This document shows positions 12,001-21,683 of a DNA stretch of 64,000 bases, one piece after another. Each line of letters opens with the position of its first letter. Positions within the stretch are counted from its first letter, which is position 1. A model generated the notes under the pieces. It ran no database searches. It worked only from the letters and a program-made list of their open reading frames with translations, and was not told where the DNA came from. The position numbers and the translations under genes were made by a program. Source of the DNA: Bubalus kerabau (taxonomy: Eukaryota; Chordata; Mammalia; Artiodactyla; Bovidae); contig NC_073629.1 of NCBI RefSeq assembly GCF_029407905.1, positions 54,138,301 to 54,202,300 of the forward strand. Reading direction: 5' to 3'.

Positions 12001-15000
12001 AAGGGAAAGGCTACCCACTCCAGTATTCTGGCCTGGAGAATTCCATGCACTACAGTCCACGGGATTGCAAAGAGTCAGACACGATTAAGCAACTTTCACT
12101 TTCACTTTTCATAAATGATAAGCTCAACAAATGTTAAGTTCACTTATAATTAAATCACACGAGGTGTGGGGTAGTATGAAAAAAACAACTGACATGATCA
12201 AAATAACTAACAAGTTGGGTAGCACTAAGTAGCGAATGAGACCACTTTTTATCACCTCCACACTACTATCATCACGGTACAGGCCACCAGCATATCTCAC
12301 CTACATAACTGCAACAGCCCCCCAGCTGATTTTCCTGTTTTCATTTCTGCAACCTTTCTGTTCATTCTCAAGAAAATGGCTAGAAGAATTGTGTTAAAGT
12401 GCAAGTTAAATTATGTTCAATGCCCAGTACCTTCCAATGGCTTCCCAACTTACTCCAAGTAAACAAGCCTTTAGATAATCTATAAGACCCTATATCAGTG
12501 GTTCTTAACCATGGGCAATTTTGACCCCCAGAAGGGGTCAAACAATGAAAACATTATTGGTTGTCACCAAAATGAGTAATGGGTGCTGCCTGTATCAAAT
12601 GACAAGAGACCAAGAATGCTCCTAAAACACTCTACAGTGCATAGGACATTCCCCCACAACAAAGAATTATCTAGTCCAAAATGTCAACAGAGACAAAGTT
12701 GATAAATCTTTCCCATCACCTCTTAACTTGATCTATTTCCACTTAATTTCATCATCTGTGATCTCCCCTTATTCACTCCACTCTAGCTATACTAGATCCC
12801 TTGCTGTTCCTAGAGTACAACAGGTATACACCCATTTTTGCACCTACTATTCCCTCTGCCTCGAATGTTCTTCCTCTGTATATGTGTTGCTCACACCCCC
12901 AATTCTTTAAGGTCTTCACTTTCTCTTACTTCTTGTGTGTGAGGCAAATTCTCTTTGCTTTCACTGACTTCTGGCTACATACACCTCCCTATTCTAACCC
13001 TGTTTTAAGATCACTCAGCAAAAATCATCTGCTGTAGTCAAGCCCATCTTCTTAAGTCACTCTGAAGCACAATGCACTCAGCCCTACCTGTGTTCCTGCT
13101 TTCCCTCTATCAGAAATGCTTTCCTTTTTTTTGTCTATCTATATAAGAAGAAGGAAATGGAGACAATGGCATGGCTTGCACCTTCATCTCCCTCAACTCT
13201 ATGCTCAAGTTACCCTGTTAGCAATTCTTTCCCTTGCTAATCTCTTTAAAATTGTAACACACACACACACACACACACACACAGCTGTCCTGTGTTATTA
13301 TTCTCCTAAGCAATTGCTGCAATACAATAAATATTACTTCTTGTTTACTATTTCACCCCACTAGACTGTACACTTCAAAGGCAGGAATTATTTGTCCATT
13401 TCGTTCACTACTGTATTGCCAGCTCCAATAACACTATCTAATACAAAACACTCAGTAAATATCTGTTGAATGAAGTCAAATTACATCCCTGAAATAATTT
13501 TTTATAAATTATTCATTTATAAAATGTAGATAAATCAGCCCTCAGTGTTGTCAAGCAGTGTTCTTTAACCAGAGGTGCATTCTAAAATGATTCGAAGTAT
13601 CAATAGTTCTTAAAGCTGACACAGTTGGGACCATTTACCCTAAAAATTAAGATTCAAGAGGACTAGAGTATGACCTAAAGAGATATATTTTGAAAAAGCT
13701 CCACAGGGGAGTCTAACAATCACCCTTAAATGAAAACCACTACTGGAACTAAAATTAAGAGAAAAAAAAAAGTCTAACATTTAACTGTTAGGAAAAAATC
13801 TAACTTGAAAAGATATATGCACCCCAATTTTCACAACAGCATTATTTACAATAGCCAAGATATGGAGTAATCTAAGTGTCCATCAATAGATGAACGGATA
13901 AAGATGATGCAGTGTGATATGTATGTATGTATATACATGGATATATGTATGTATATACATGGATTACTACTTTGCCATGAAAAAGAATGGAATCATGCCA
14001 TGTGCAACAACATGGATGGGCCTTGAGGGCATATGCTAAGTGAAATAGTGAAATAAGAATGATAAAAACTGTATGATTTCATTTATATGTAGAATTAAAA
14101 AAGAAATCAAAACAAAACAAAGCAAAACAATCCAAGCTTGTAGACATAATGAACAGATTGGTGATCGCCAGAGAAGGGGATAGTGGTTGAAATGGGTGAA
14201 GGGAGTTGAAAGGAAACAACTTCCAGTTATAAATAAGTCATGGGGATGTAATATACAGCATAGTGACTATAGTTAATAATAGTGTATTGCATATTTGAAA
14301 GTTGCTAAGAAAAGTAAATCTTAAAAGTTCTCATTGCAGGAAAACTATATGTGGTGATCAAGGGTTACCAGACTTACTGTTGTGATCATTTCACAGTGTA
14401 TACAAATATGGGATCGTTACGCTGTACGCCTGAAACTAGCATGTTAGATGTCCACTACACCTCAACGTGCTTGTTTTCAAAAGAAGGTCATAACGTCAGT
14501 GACAGAAATATTTTAAGCTTTTTTTTTTTTTTCCCCCGCAATCCTGTATGTTAAGAAAATAAACTTCTGACCCTCTATGATTCTGTATTTCAAAGTCCTA
14601 TATTTAGGCATAAACTCAACCCTCTGGTACATCCTAATGGAAATCATGGCCTTCTATCATTCCAAATCTTTTTGGTAAAAGTACTAGTCCTGCTCACTCC
14701 AATTTCCAATCCTGGATTCATTTTTATGCATCCCTCTCAATTTTCTACTCACTACTAGGCAGCCTGAAAGTTCTGCTAACTTTCTCAAGAAATGGCTTAA
14801 TATTTTTAAAATTACTGTCATCACCTCCCAAGGCGTAAAATTCTTACACCTGAATTTATGAAACTTGATAATTTTCCAGTTTTCAATATAACCTACATGT
14901 GGATGAAAATTAAACTTCTTTTGGTAACTTTATTATATCACTCTCCTGCTCAAAAATATGTTTTCCAGCACTCAATATATATTGACTATTCCTATATGTT

Positions 15001-18000
15001 TAACCTTTTTAGCTGACATCAAATTTGAAGTTTCTCTAAATTCCTAGAGATGATAAGTAGCAATTAACTGCATGGTAATTATTCTCATGAAATGACACAG
15101 TCTTCTTTGTTTAGTAGTACATTTGCTTCAGTTTTATTTTGTGAATATATTACATTCTGTACAACAGTTGAAAGTTGCATTTTTCTGGCAATCACAGAAT
15201 TTAATTCCACTCTCTGGGGTCCTTCATATAATGCTTTTATAACCTCTAACTGTTCCATACTCTTCTTTATGTTCTTATCCTGTCTGGCAAATCCTTAACT
15301 CTAATCTAAATAATCAAAACTCCACCCCAATTGTATTCTGCATATGTCATGATTTTATCTAGCTCTTTAGTCACTATGATGTTATACTTATATTGATAAG
15401 GCTTCTTTATATACTCTGCTGCTGCCAAGTCGCTTCAGTCATGTCCGACTCTGTGCGACCCCATGACTGCAACCTACCAGTCTTCTCCATCCCTGGGATT
15501 CTCCAGGCAAGAACACTGGAGTGGGTTGCCATTTCCTTCTCCAATGCATGAAAGTGGAAAGTGAAATTGAAGTCGCTCAGTCGTGTCCGACTCTTAGCGA
15601 CCCCATGGACTGCAGCCCACCAGGCTTCTCCATCCATGGGATTTTCCGGGCAACAGTACTGGAGTGGGGTGCCACTGCCTTCTCCCTTATATGCTCTAGA
15701 CAGTTCTTAATATACTAACACATTTGGACACATTAAAGCAAATGACCTCAAAAACAAGGCCAAAATGAATTATGAAAGCAGCAAATAAAACCAAGCCAAT
15801 AATCCACTCAATCTACATTACTCAATACCAAAGCCTCTAATTCAACAAAAATAACTCAGCTAGTTTCTTATAACTCATCACTCAATACAGTCAGGGCCTT
15901 TTGGAATAAAGAACTCAGAATTCAAATAAAGAGTCAAACAAATCTGAATAGCCCTAAGGTTTTCTGATTCCAAATTTCCTAACTTAAATACTATACATAG
16001 TATGACAACATTAACACTAACACATCCAAAGACTAAACAATGACTGAAACAAAGCAGAATTTCCTTTTTACATTGGTACTTTAGATGGGTGACAAAAAAC
16101 TGAGATGCATTCCCTTAATGTATTTTAGATCAAATGAAAGAGGATACTCACCATTAAAGCTCTGATAAGTATTTCTGCAAGCAGAGTGTGTATAATCTAT
16201 GAAGACACATTTAACAGAAAGGAATTAGTGCAATATTAGCAAAAATCTTGAATTATATACCCCTTTACTAAAAACAAACACAATTTTTAAACTGCCATTA
16301 ACTCAGCTATCTGCAAAAACAGGGTGTTAATAATTATATATAATTCATAGAGGAAAATATATATCCCTTTCATTTCACTATCTCCCCAAATGGCAGGTTT
16401 ATCATCCAAATCATAGTAATGTAAAAATTAGTTAATAAAACCTGATATATAATTACAGCCAAAAAAGGAGATCCAGTACTGATTTACACAGCATAACAAA
16501 AGGGAAGGCAGATAAATTATATATCAAACAATGCAAAAAACAGGGACATGTGAGAATTTGTTCTATATTTTTTTTTTCCCAACTTACTATTTCTCTTAGC
16601 ACTTAATTTGCTCTCTAAAGAGTTCAAAATCTTATTTGAGAAATGCACATGCATATATGTGTACACCTGTGTGTGCTATTTCTATCCAGGATATGGCATC
16701 ATCACCAAAGATCGTAATTTCTTTGTCAAAACTAATTTGGCAATTGTTAAATCCTTTAGTTAATTCTACTAACAAATAGGAATTTAACAGAGCAGTCCTT
16801 TGGATACAATAGACTCCAACTACACTATACAGGATTAGAATCCAACATATTGTCAGGCAAATTCCATCCCCCAAATAAAGCAGTAGGGGTAAGGAGGGAG
16901 CATGAGACAGGGAACATTTTATCACTGGCATTGTTTACAATTTTATGCTTCACACTGTTTAGAACTGTGAGCAGATGGTGCTAATAAAAAGTAAACATAC
17001 TAAGACAATGGGTTCCTTCATGGGGGGAGGGGACCATTCCCGTCACTCCCTCCTCCCACACTGGTAGTTTCTGCTGCACCTTGGGTGTTGGTACTGTCAC
17101 CAAAGTTTGGTGTGAAAACACAGCAACATATTTTTAAAATTCATTACCAACTCTGGCATTTCAAATATTCAGTTTAAAGGTAACGATATCAAAATGAGTC
17201 AAAGTTCAACTAAAACAAACACTCGAGTGTGCTACTGTTAATATCTGAACTTCCTATTTCAAAGTAATTTAAAAGTATCTACAAAAGGTTATTCCAGTCC
17301 CCTTTCAAACACTTAGCTTCCCTGGTAGCTCAGACGGTAAAGCGTCTACCTACAATGCGGGAGACCCAGGTTCGATCCCTGGGTCGGTAAGATCCCCTGG
17401 AGAAGGAAATGGCAACCCACTCCAGTAGTCTTGCCTGGAAAATCCCATGGACTTTTCTGGTAGGCTACAGTCCATGGCGTCGCAAAGAGTCGGACACGAC
17501 TGAGTGACTTCACTTTCATAGACTTGGCAGCTTTAATTCTTTGAGGCATGAAATCAAATCAAAGATCAAAAGATCATTTAATCAGGCTCAGCATATTCAA
17601 AGTTAATGTTCTTGGTTGGGTTAGAGGCTTACGACTAATTAGTGAAGCCATTTTATTCAGAAACGCCCGGTAACTCAGGACTAAATTCAGTTTATTCACA
17701 TCCCTTTTCATGTCTCCCTAATACTGTCATTACGTACTCATCTTACCATGACACCAATCACTATAAAAGTTGGGCAAGATTTGAAGACAATATGAAAACC
17801 AAATTAATTTTATTTCGTGAGCGTATGAAACGGTATAAAGAACTGGCGTAAGAGATGACCGAAAGGTACTGCTCATTTAATTAAACAGCAGTCCATCCCA
17901 GGCGGTTGTGTGTAGGTCTGATTTTGAAGGGCACGTGATGCTGTGCCAGAATTTTGACTAACTTAACACACTGTCCAGAGAAAACGCTTTGGTTCACAGA

Positions 18001-18669
18001 AGCATTTTAAATTTAGGGATTAACGCCTGGGCACTGTTTGTTGGCGGATAAACATCCCACTTTGCTAACCAGAAATACCTTAATGTTCCATTCTGGATAG
18101 AGATCTACTATACTTAATCACTTACAGACGCCCTTTAAACTCATCTTAAAAACTAAGACACCAAGGAACACGATCATGAACAAGCCTCAGAAAATCCTAT
18201 CTGGCGAGTAGTAACCTGGAGTTGGGGATTTACTAAAAGGATGATCTGGGTCGCTGCCCATCTGGCGAGCGCGAGCCGCGGCGGGGGAGGCCCGCTCGCC
18301 CTCTCGCCCAGAACGGGAAGTTGGAGGCTTCCTGGCAATTTGCTCGCAGCGGGGCGGGGGCCGATCTGGGGACTCCGGAGGCCGCGGCGCTCTGGGAGCT
18401 TCCTTCCCCGCGCCGAGGCCGGAGCGGAATTCAGGGTCGCGGGCCGCAGCGGGCGCCGGGCGGGGCGATCCGGGCGCGCGGGTCCCCACCGAGGCCGACT
18501 CCAGGCACCGGGCCCGAGGCGGGCAGGCGGGCGGACGGCCTCTAGGCCCGCAGAACAAAGCCCACACGGCCATCTTGAGACGGTAAACAGACCCCGGGGG
18601 CAGGCCACCCCGCCTGCCGCCCGCCGCGGTGACCAGCCAGAGGCCGCGCTTACCGTCCTCGAAGTCCAT
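2852..18669 (-). CDS. ZNF326: ZNF326 (ZIRD) 5' half, six coding exons, partial
   Basis: ZNF326 is a nuclear protein. With CCAR2/DBC1 it forms the DBIRD complex, which acts at the interface of RNA polymerase II elongation and alternative splicing, notably of AT-rich exons (family knowledge). Six exons join in frame (16+45+36+112+406+199 = 814 nt, 271 codons plus one base). The product starts [14 protein letters not shown], has two adjacent 12-residue repeats (residues 22-33 and 34-45), a Gly/Ser/Tyr/Arg-rich stretch (about 46-205) ending in RG repeats, and a bipartite nuclear localisation signal (KRK 238-240, KKPK 254-257). I recognise it by close match to mammalian ZNF326, which is about 580 residues. 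The start ATG has a strong Kozak context (G at -3, G at +4) and sits in a CpG island. The zinc fingers and acidic C-terminus lie off the left edge. No frameshift or stop is seen, so this looks like the functional gene and not a retrocopy. Confidence 0.96.
3051..5413 (-). other. ZNF326: ZNF326 intron 5
   Basis: A complete 2363-bp intron with a consensus GTAAGT donor and an AATTTGCAG acceptor. It is unusually free of recognisable young SINEs or LINEs. A 14-bp inverted pair (4302-4315 with 5028-5041) is the only structure I noticed, and it may be chance. Confidence 0.85.
5414..5819 (-). CDS. ZNF326: ZNF326 coding exon 5 (low-complexity Ser/Gly/Tyr/Arg region, residues 70-205)
   Basis: A 406-nt exon with a strong acceptor (CTCTTCCAG) and a consensus GTAAGT donor in phase 0. 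It encodes [12 protein letters not shown] through GRGRGRG (residues 199-205). The composition is rich in Ser, Gly, Tyr, Phe and Arg with scattered RG and FGG motifs, typical of RNA-associated, condensate-prone nuclear proteins. Arginine methylation of the RG repeats is plausible but is an inference. Confidence 0.95.
5820..7922 (-). other. ZNF326: ZNF326 intron 4
   Basis: A complete 2103-bp intron (donor GTAAAT, acceptor preceded by a long pyrimidine tract ending CTTCCAG). No young SINE or LINE is seen. It contains the nested palindromic element at 5963-6126, close to the acceptor side. Confidence 0.85.
5963..6126. repeat. Nested inverted-repeat (MITE-like or hairpin) element in intron 4
   Basis: The outer arms GATTAGGGCTGGGC (5963-5976) and GCCCAGCCCTAGTC (6113-6126) are inverted copies with one mismatch. 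Inside, ATAGAAAGCT (5995-6004) and AGCTTTCTAT (6070-6079) form a second perfect pair. The roughly 164-bp span could be a small non-autonomous DNA transposon or a structured RNA segment of the pre-mRNA. I cannot name a family, and no clear target-site duplication is visible. Confidence 0.6.
7923..8034 (-). CDS. ZNF326: ZNF326 coding exon 4 (second MDRDYG repeat, Gly-rich linker)
   Basis: A 112-nt exon after a pyrimidine-rich acceptor ending TTTATAG. It encodes the second repeat ([12 protein letters not shown], residues 34-45), then [13 protein letters not shown] and a run of five Gly to the split Arg70. The donor is GTAAAT. At the position matching the exon 3 donor, this exon contains GTC inside a Gly-Gln codon pair (7998-7996). 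Confidence 0.94.
8035..8130 (-). other. ZNF326: ZNF326 intron 3, 96 nt, in frame and stop-free
   Basis: This very short intron lies between the two MDRDYG-repeat exons. Its length is divisible by three and it has no stop codon in the ZNF326 frame, so retention would insert 32 residues (beginning LAFKDIYLK) without changing the frame. The donor GTCTGG is weak; the acceptor has a good pyrimidine tract. Confidence 0.88.
8131..8166 (-). CDS. ZNF326: ZNF326 coding exon 3 (36-nt microexon, first MDRDYG repeat)
   Basis: The acceptor ends CTTTTAG. The exon encodes Gly21 and [11 protein letters not shown], then one base of the next Gly. The donor reads GAG|GTCTGG, a weak match to GTRAGT because positions +3 and +4 differ. 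Both ends are phase 1, so the exon can be skipped in frame. It matches the first 36 nt of exon 4 at 30 of 36 positions, so it looks like a partial copy of that exon. The intron after it is only 96 nt. Confidence 0.9.
8285..8566. repeat. Imperfect direct tandem duplication, about 140 bp x 2
   Basis: Unit 1 (about 8285-8426) and unit 2 (about 8427-8566) both run from AATCTACTGAAAAA through TCAACTAAAAAGTTCTA, TTAAAATTATCTTCAATTTA and ACTACCATAGGGTCCTATGT. They differ by scattered substitutions and small indels. This is a local duplication, not a known mobile element that I can identify. Confidence 0.85.
8668..8934 (-). mobile_element. Bov-A2 SINE (dimer) with 11-bp target-site duplication
   Basis: A reverse-orientation two-unit Bov-A2 starting with a GCT repeat tract and ending CCTTCTCC. 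It is flanked by perfect TTTCTGCATCT duplications at 8657-8667 and 8935-8945. Confidence 0.95.
9833..9960 (-). mobile_element. CHR-type tRNA-derived SINE
   Basis: A poly(T) start, then reverse-complement sequence with GGGATCAAATCC and a CAGGAAAGTCC end, as in the cetartiodactyl CHR SINE families. Confidence 0.75.
10060..10990 (+). mobile_element. hAT-type DNA transposon fossil (Zaphod-like)
   Basis: The sequence from GGATCCACAAGGTCAAACTA through CAGTTTCCCAATACTTAAA and AAAGATCCATTCAAAGTACA matches my recollection of an ancient mammalian hAT element with a decayed transposase reading frame. Many stops are present. The family name is tentative; a library alignment would settle it. Confidence 0.55.
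11926..12107 (+). mobile_element. Bov-tA SINE
   Basis: A forward tRNA-Glu-like head (GGCTGAGCTGGTAAAGAATC) with a Bov-A tail through ACACGATTAAGCAACTTTCA. Several differences from the young consensus suggest an older copy. Confidence 0.9.
12496..12705 (+). mobile_element. MER5A-type hAT-Charlie element
   Basis: It begins CAGTGGTTCTTAACC and contains GGTTGTCACCAAAATG, AGGACATTCCCCCACAACAA and AATTATCTAGTCCAAAATGT, the recognisable MER5A body in forward orientation. Confidence 0.85.
12760..13487 (+). mobile_element. L2 LINE 3' end
   Basis: It reads as L2: TTCCCTCTGCCTCGAATGTT, later AGACTGTACACTTCAAAGGC and CAGTAAATATCTGTTGAATG. It is interrupted by the dinucleotide tract at 13257. No intact frame. 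Confidence 0.75.
13257..13284. repeat. (AC)14 microsatellite
   Basis: A perfect 28-bp AC tract within the L2 element. Confidence 0.95.
13795..14475 (+). mobile_element. L1 LINE 3' end (ORF2 tail and 3' UTR)
   Basis: Forward L1 text: ATATGCACCCCAATTTTCAC, AATAGCCAAGATATGGAGTA, then the 3' UTR ending in ACGCTGTACGCCTGAAACTA. Frames are broken. An ATGTATGTATATAC-type minisatellite expands around 13918-13970. Confidence 0.8.
15419..15686 (-). mobile_element. Bov-A2 SINE (dimer)
   Basis: A reverse two-unit Bov-A2 between near-identical duplications TTATATACTCT (15408-15418) and TTATATGCTCT (15687-15697), one mismatch. Confidence 0.93.
16152..16196 (-). CDS. ZNF326: ZNF326 coding exon 2 (residues 6-20 plus one base)
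   Basis: This 45-nt exon has an acceptor ending TTCATAG and a donor GTGAG. It encodes [15 protein letters not shown] and then the first base of a Gly codon. Both ends are phase 1, so skipping it would remove 15 residues and keep the frame. It is too short for a simple ORF scan and was found by continuing the ZNF326 N-terminus from exon 1. Confidence 0.93.
16197..18653 (-). other. ZNF326: ZNF326 intron 1
   Basis: A complete 2457-bp intron from the GTAAG donor in the CpG island to the TTCATAG acceptor of exon 2. It holds one Bov-tA (17316-17515). 16200-17300 and 17520-18230 contain no repeat I can name; a CACGTG E-box lies near 17932. Splice enhancers or first-intron regulatory elements cannot be judged by eye. 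Confidence 0.85.
17316..17515 (+). mobile_element. Bov-tA SINE
   Basis: A forward copy close to consensus: GCTTCCCTGGTAGCTCAGAC, GGTTCGATCCCTGGGTCGG, ending GGACACGACTGAGTGACTTC. The tRNA-like A and B boxes are recognisable, but this is a retroposon, not a tRNA gene. Confidence 0.93.
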
Positions 18670-18960
18670 GGCGGAGGCTCGGGGCCGACGGCCTCGGCGG
18701 CGCTTGGCTAATCTGTGGCCGGAGAAGAGCACCCGTGACCCGCGGTTCCACACTACGAGTCAGCGCGACCAAGAGCGGCGCTACCGGCCCGGGAGCCGCA
18801 GGCCACAGCGAGGCTGGGGGGCGGGCCCGGCCGGCGCTGCCAGCCGCCGCAGCGCAGCCCGCGACTGGCTGGCGCGGGCTGGTGGGCGGGCCCTCGAATG
18901 GGGGCGGGAAGCAGGTCCGCTGTCACGCTCCCAGGTGCTGACCCTCTCGGAGCCGCCGAG
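18240..18960. promoter_or_regulatory. ZNF326: CpG island promoter of ZNF326
   Basis: About 700 bp of very GC-rich, CpG-dense sequence stands out from the AT-rich surroundings and spans exon 1 and its donor. Sp1-type GGGCGG/GGGGCGGGG motifs occur near 18350, 18879 and 18900. This fits a broad housekeeping promoter driving ZNF326 leftwards. The exact start sites are not visible. Long open frames inside it on both strands reflect base composition, not genes. Confidence 0.85.
18654..18669 (-). CDS. ZNF326: ZNF326 coding exon 1 (start codon, residues 1-5 plus one base)
   Basis: Sixteen coding bases, ATG GAC TTC GAG GAC G, are followed by a good GTAAG donor at 18653-18649. The initiator has G at -3 and G at +4. 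The split Gly/Asp codon is completed by exon 2 as Asp6. The 5' UTR extends upstream into the CpG island; its start cannot be fixed by reading. Upstream in-frame sequence offers only a GTG at 18753, so this ATG is the best start. Confidence 0.95.
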
Positions 18961-19110
18961 GGGTAAGGAAGGTTAAAAAGGAGCCCCAAAGACTGGCCGG
19001 GCTCAAGGGAAAGAAAGCCGGGTTTTCTGGAAGGTCGGGCTGAAGCCCGCCATGTTTGATTCTGGCAAGAGCGAAAGGATCTGCTTGGAATACCTTCCCC
19101 CTGCCCGAAC

Positions 19111-19148
19111 TAATATATACCACGTGCCGACCTTTCCCTTTTTATTGG
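19111..19148 (-). promoter_or_regulatory. CCAAT / CACGTG E-box / TATA-like cluster
   Basis: Read on the minus strand, a CCAAT box (19148-19144) is followed by a CACGTG E-box (19126-19121) and then TATATATTA (19119-19111). The order and spacing suit a focused promoter firing toward ZNF326, about 440 bp before its ATG. It could also be an incidental upstream element; activity is not shown. Confidence 0.4.
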
Positions 19149-19467
19149 CTGATAATGACTGATCGGAAAATGTAAAAAAAAAAAACAACAACAACAAAAA
19201 AACACCTTATGGAGTTTCTGCCGTGGAGATTCAGAAGGCCAGGATATTTTTAGACCGCTGTGAGCAGAGAACAAATTGCTAAATAGGAAACAGGTACGAG
19301 TGTGATCCAAGACAGAACACGGTCGAGTTCTGAATTTCAAGGTGCAAAATGAAAGTGTTGTAAAAGTTAACAGAGGGAAGATTTTTGGAAGGAGTCATCC
19401 AGAACTTGAAGAACAACCACGGGCAAACACATATCAACACATATTGATACATATTAACACTGTATTT
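19149..19467. other. Unique intergenic DNA upstream of the promoter
   Basis: An A-rich tract (about 19172-19201) and otherwise unique sequence. No gene or repeat recognised. Confidence 0.5.
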
Positions 19468-19590
19468 GGAGAAGGAAATGGCAACCCACTCCAATATTCT
19501 TGCCTGGAGAATTACGTGGACGGAGGAGCCTGGCAGGCTACAGTCCATGGGGTCACAAAGACTTGGACACGACTGAGCAAGTATCACTCA
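19468..19590 (+). mobile_element. 5'-truncated Bov-tA (Bov-A tail)
   Basis: It starts at GGAGAAGGAAATGGCAACCC without the tRNA head and ends ACACGACTGAGCAAG. The imperfect repeat CACTGTATT / CATTGTATT may be its target-site duplication. Confidence 0.85.
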
Positions 19591-19904
19591 GCATTGTATT
19601 ATTGTCACTATGGAAATAGTGTTGAGGATAGTGGGCAAAGTCACTCGCCCATAAGACAATGTGGGAAAAGACAACTGTTTGGTCATTCTAATCCTGGCGC
19701 AGCTTGAACTCCAGGTTAGATAATATTTTTTCATAGAGCAAATCGTGTCAATGATGAGTTGATCGCAGGATAGGAAATCATGAATCAAGCCGTTTGCCCT
19801 TCTTTGAGGTCCAATGAGTTTCCAGAACCAAGTTCCAAGAAAACAGTCTCTGGAAACATGACTAAGGAAAAACTCACAGGTATACTAAGCTGTATGACTA
19901 TAGC

Positions 19905-20106
19905 CCCAGTGGCGCAGAGGTAAATAATCCACCTACCAATGCAGGAATCACAAGCAATGCGGGTTTTATCCCTGGGTAGGGAAGATTCCCTGGAGTAAGA
20001 AATGGCAACACACTCCAGTATTCTTGTCTGGAAAGTTCCATGGACAGAGGAGCCTGGCGGGCTACAGTTCATGGGGCTGTAGTTCATGGACACGACTGAG
20101 CACAGC
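19905..20106 (+). mobile_element. Bov-tA SINE, diverged
   Basis: A forward copy: GCAGAGGTAAATAATCCACC, TTTTATCCCTGGGTAGGGAA, ending GGACACGACTGAGCAC. A short internal duplication of GGGGCTGTAGTTCATGG-type sequence is present near its end. Confidence 0.88.
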
Positions 20107-20830
20107 CCCAGGTCTGGGTAAGCCACTGTTCCTTCCTCATCTCTTTCCTTCTCCACCCTCATTGATTCACCCAGTTCTCCACCCTTACAGTGTTTTCTTC
20201 TTTTTTTTCCCTCCTATGCATGTTTTCTATTCACCAGAGCAGAACATGTTGAAAACTGAACTCATAATTTCCTCAAACCTGTTCATCTTCTTTTATTCTT
20301 TCATCTGTGAATAATGCTGTGTGAGTGGCATCATGAGCAACCACCCACTACTAATTCAGTCAAGACTCAGCCCTCTCCCATTCTCTCATCCTCAATCCAT
20401 ACTGAAGTCTTTCATCTGCTTATTACCTCCTAAAATGTCTTATTAATAAGTTTGCCCATGATCTCCAATTCACTGCACTACCTGAGTTAGACTCTCATTA
20501 TCTTTCTCCTAAAGTGTTGAGATGGCTTCCTGAGTAATTTCTCTGCCTTTCCACCTTGACCTTCTCAGGCTCCTCAGGGCCTCAGTGATATGAAGGCAAA
20601 TCTGAACGCATCATGCATCTCTATCACGGATTAGGTAAAGGCAAAGCTTCTAACATAAAGCACAACCAGCAGGGTCTGGCCTCTGCCTACCCTGCCACCT
20701 TCCTGCATTTCTCCATCCTCCTCTCTCCCCTACTCTTTCCCTATTGATTGACAATTTTAAGCTACGTACAGTTCCCAAAACACCCCAATAGTTTTTCATA
20801 ACTCTGAACTTTTGCTTACGGTTTTCTCTC
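20107..20830. other. Intergenic DNA, possibly L2-derived
   Basis: Pyrimidine-rich sequence with L2-like phrases (TTAGACTCTCATTATCTTTC, CTCAGTGATATGAAGGCAAA). Too diverged to delimit. No gene. Confidence 0.35.
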
Positions 20831-21030
20831 TGCTGCTCAGTCGTGTCTGGCTCTTTGTGATCCCATGGACTATAGCCTGCCACCTCCTCTGTCCATTGGC
20901 TTTCCCAGGCAAGAATACTGGAGTGGGTTGCTGGCCATCTCCTCCAGGGCATCTTCCTGACCAGGGATCAAACCCGCATCTCCTGCTTTGACTGGCAGAT
21001 TCTTTACCACTGAGCCACCTGGGAAGCCCC
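20831..21030 (-). mobile_element. Bov-tA SINE
   Basis: A reverse copy from GCTCAGTCGTGTCTGGCTCT to GAGCCACCTGGGAAGCCCC. It is the first of three SINEs lying head to tail in the same orientation (20831-21683). Confidence 0.92.
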
Positions 21031-21042
21031 CTGGTTAACCCT

Positions 21043-21327
21043 GCTGCTGCTGCTGCTGCTGCTGCTAAGTCGCTTCAGTCGTGTCCAACTCTGTGCGACC
21101 CCATAGATGGCAGCCCACCAGGCTCCCCCGTCCCTGGGATTCTCCAGGCAAGAACACTGGAGTGGGTTGCCATTTCTTTCTCCAATGCATGAAAGTGGGA
21201 AGTGAAAGTGAAGTCGCTCAGTCGTGTCTGACTCTTAGCAACCCCATGGACTGTGGCCCAACAGGGTCCTCCGTCCATGGGATTTTCCAGGCAAGAGTAC
21301 TGGAGTGGGGTGCCATTGCCTTCTCCG
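21043..21327 (-). mobile_element. Bov-A2 SINE (dimer) with 11-bp target-site duplication
   Basis: A reverse copy with a (GCT)n start, bounded by perfect TGGTTAACCCT at 21032-21042 and 21328-21338. Confidence 0.95.
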
Positions 21328-21410
21328 TGGTTAACCCTACTCATGCTCAAAACAGTTCAAAACTTATTTCCTCTAAGAACACTCTCACATCCCACCCCTG
21401 CTCCTAGACC

Positions 21411-21683
21411 GCCGCCACCGCTAAGTTGCTTCAGTCGTGTCCGACTCTGTGTGATCCTATAGATGGCAGCCCACCAGGTTCCACTGTCCCTGGGATTCTC
21501 CAGGCAAGAAGGCTGGAGTGGGTTGCCACTTCCTTCTCCAATGCATGAAAGTGAAAAGTGAAAGTGAAGTCGCTCAGTCGTGTCCGACTCTTTGGGACCC
21601 CATGAACTGCAGCCTACCAGGCTCTTCTGTCCATGGAATTTTCCAGGCAAGAGTAGTGGAGTGGGGTGCCATTGCCTTCTCCT
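21411..21683 (-). mobile_element. Bov-A2 SINE (dimer)
   Basis: A reverse copy whose GCT tract has decayed to GCCGCCACCGCT. It is flanked by GCTCCTAGACC (21400-21410) and GCCCCTAGACC (21684-21694), one mismatch. Confidence 0.94.

Larger units (their letters stand above)
8167..16151 (-). other. ZNF326: ZNF326 intron 2
   Basis: A complete 7985-bp intron (donor GTGAG at 16151, acceptor CTTTTAG at 8167). It holds the 140-bp tandem duplication, two Bov-A2 dimers, a Bov-tA, a CHR-type SINE, a hAT fossil, MER5A, L2 and an L1 3' end, listed separately. I see nothing named in 8940-9830, 10990-11920, 12110-12490, 13490-13790 and 14480-15400. Confidence 0.85.

Noticed and set aside
17316..17390. tRNA-Glu-like sequence with A and B boxes, also at every Bov-tA
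   Set aside because: It is the head of a SINE, followed by the Bov-A tail; no independent tRNA gene is supported.
18187..18753. Long minus-strand open frame extending ZNF326 upstream of its ATG and reading through the exon 1 donor
   Set aside because: The upstream start is GTG, not ATG. The frame past 18654 is intron 1. GC-rich CpG-island DNA lacks stops by composition.
18241..18976. Several plus-strand open frames suggesting a divergent gene from the CpG island
   Set aside because: They are Arg/Pro/Gly/Ala-rich composition frames with no domain, no splice context and overlapping partners in other frames.
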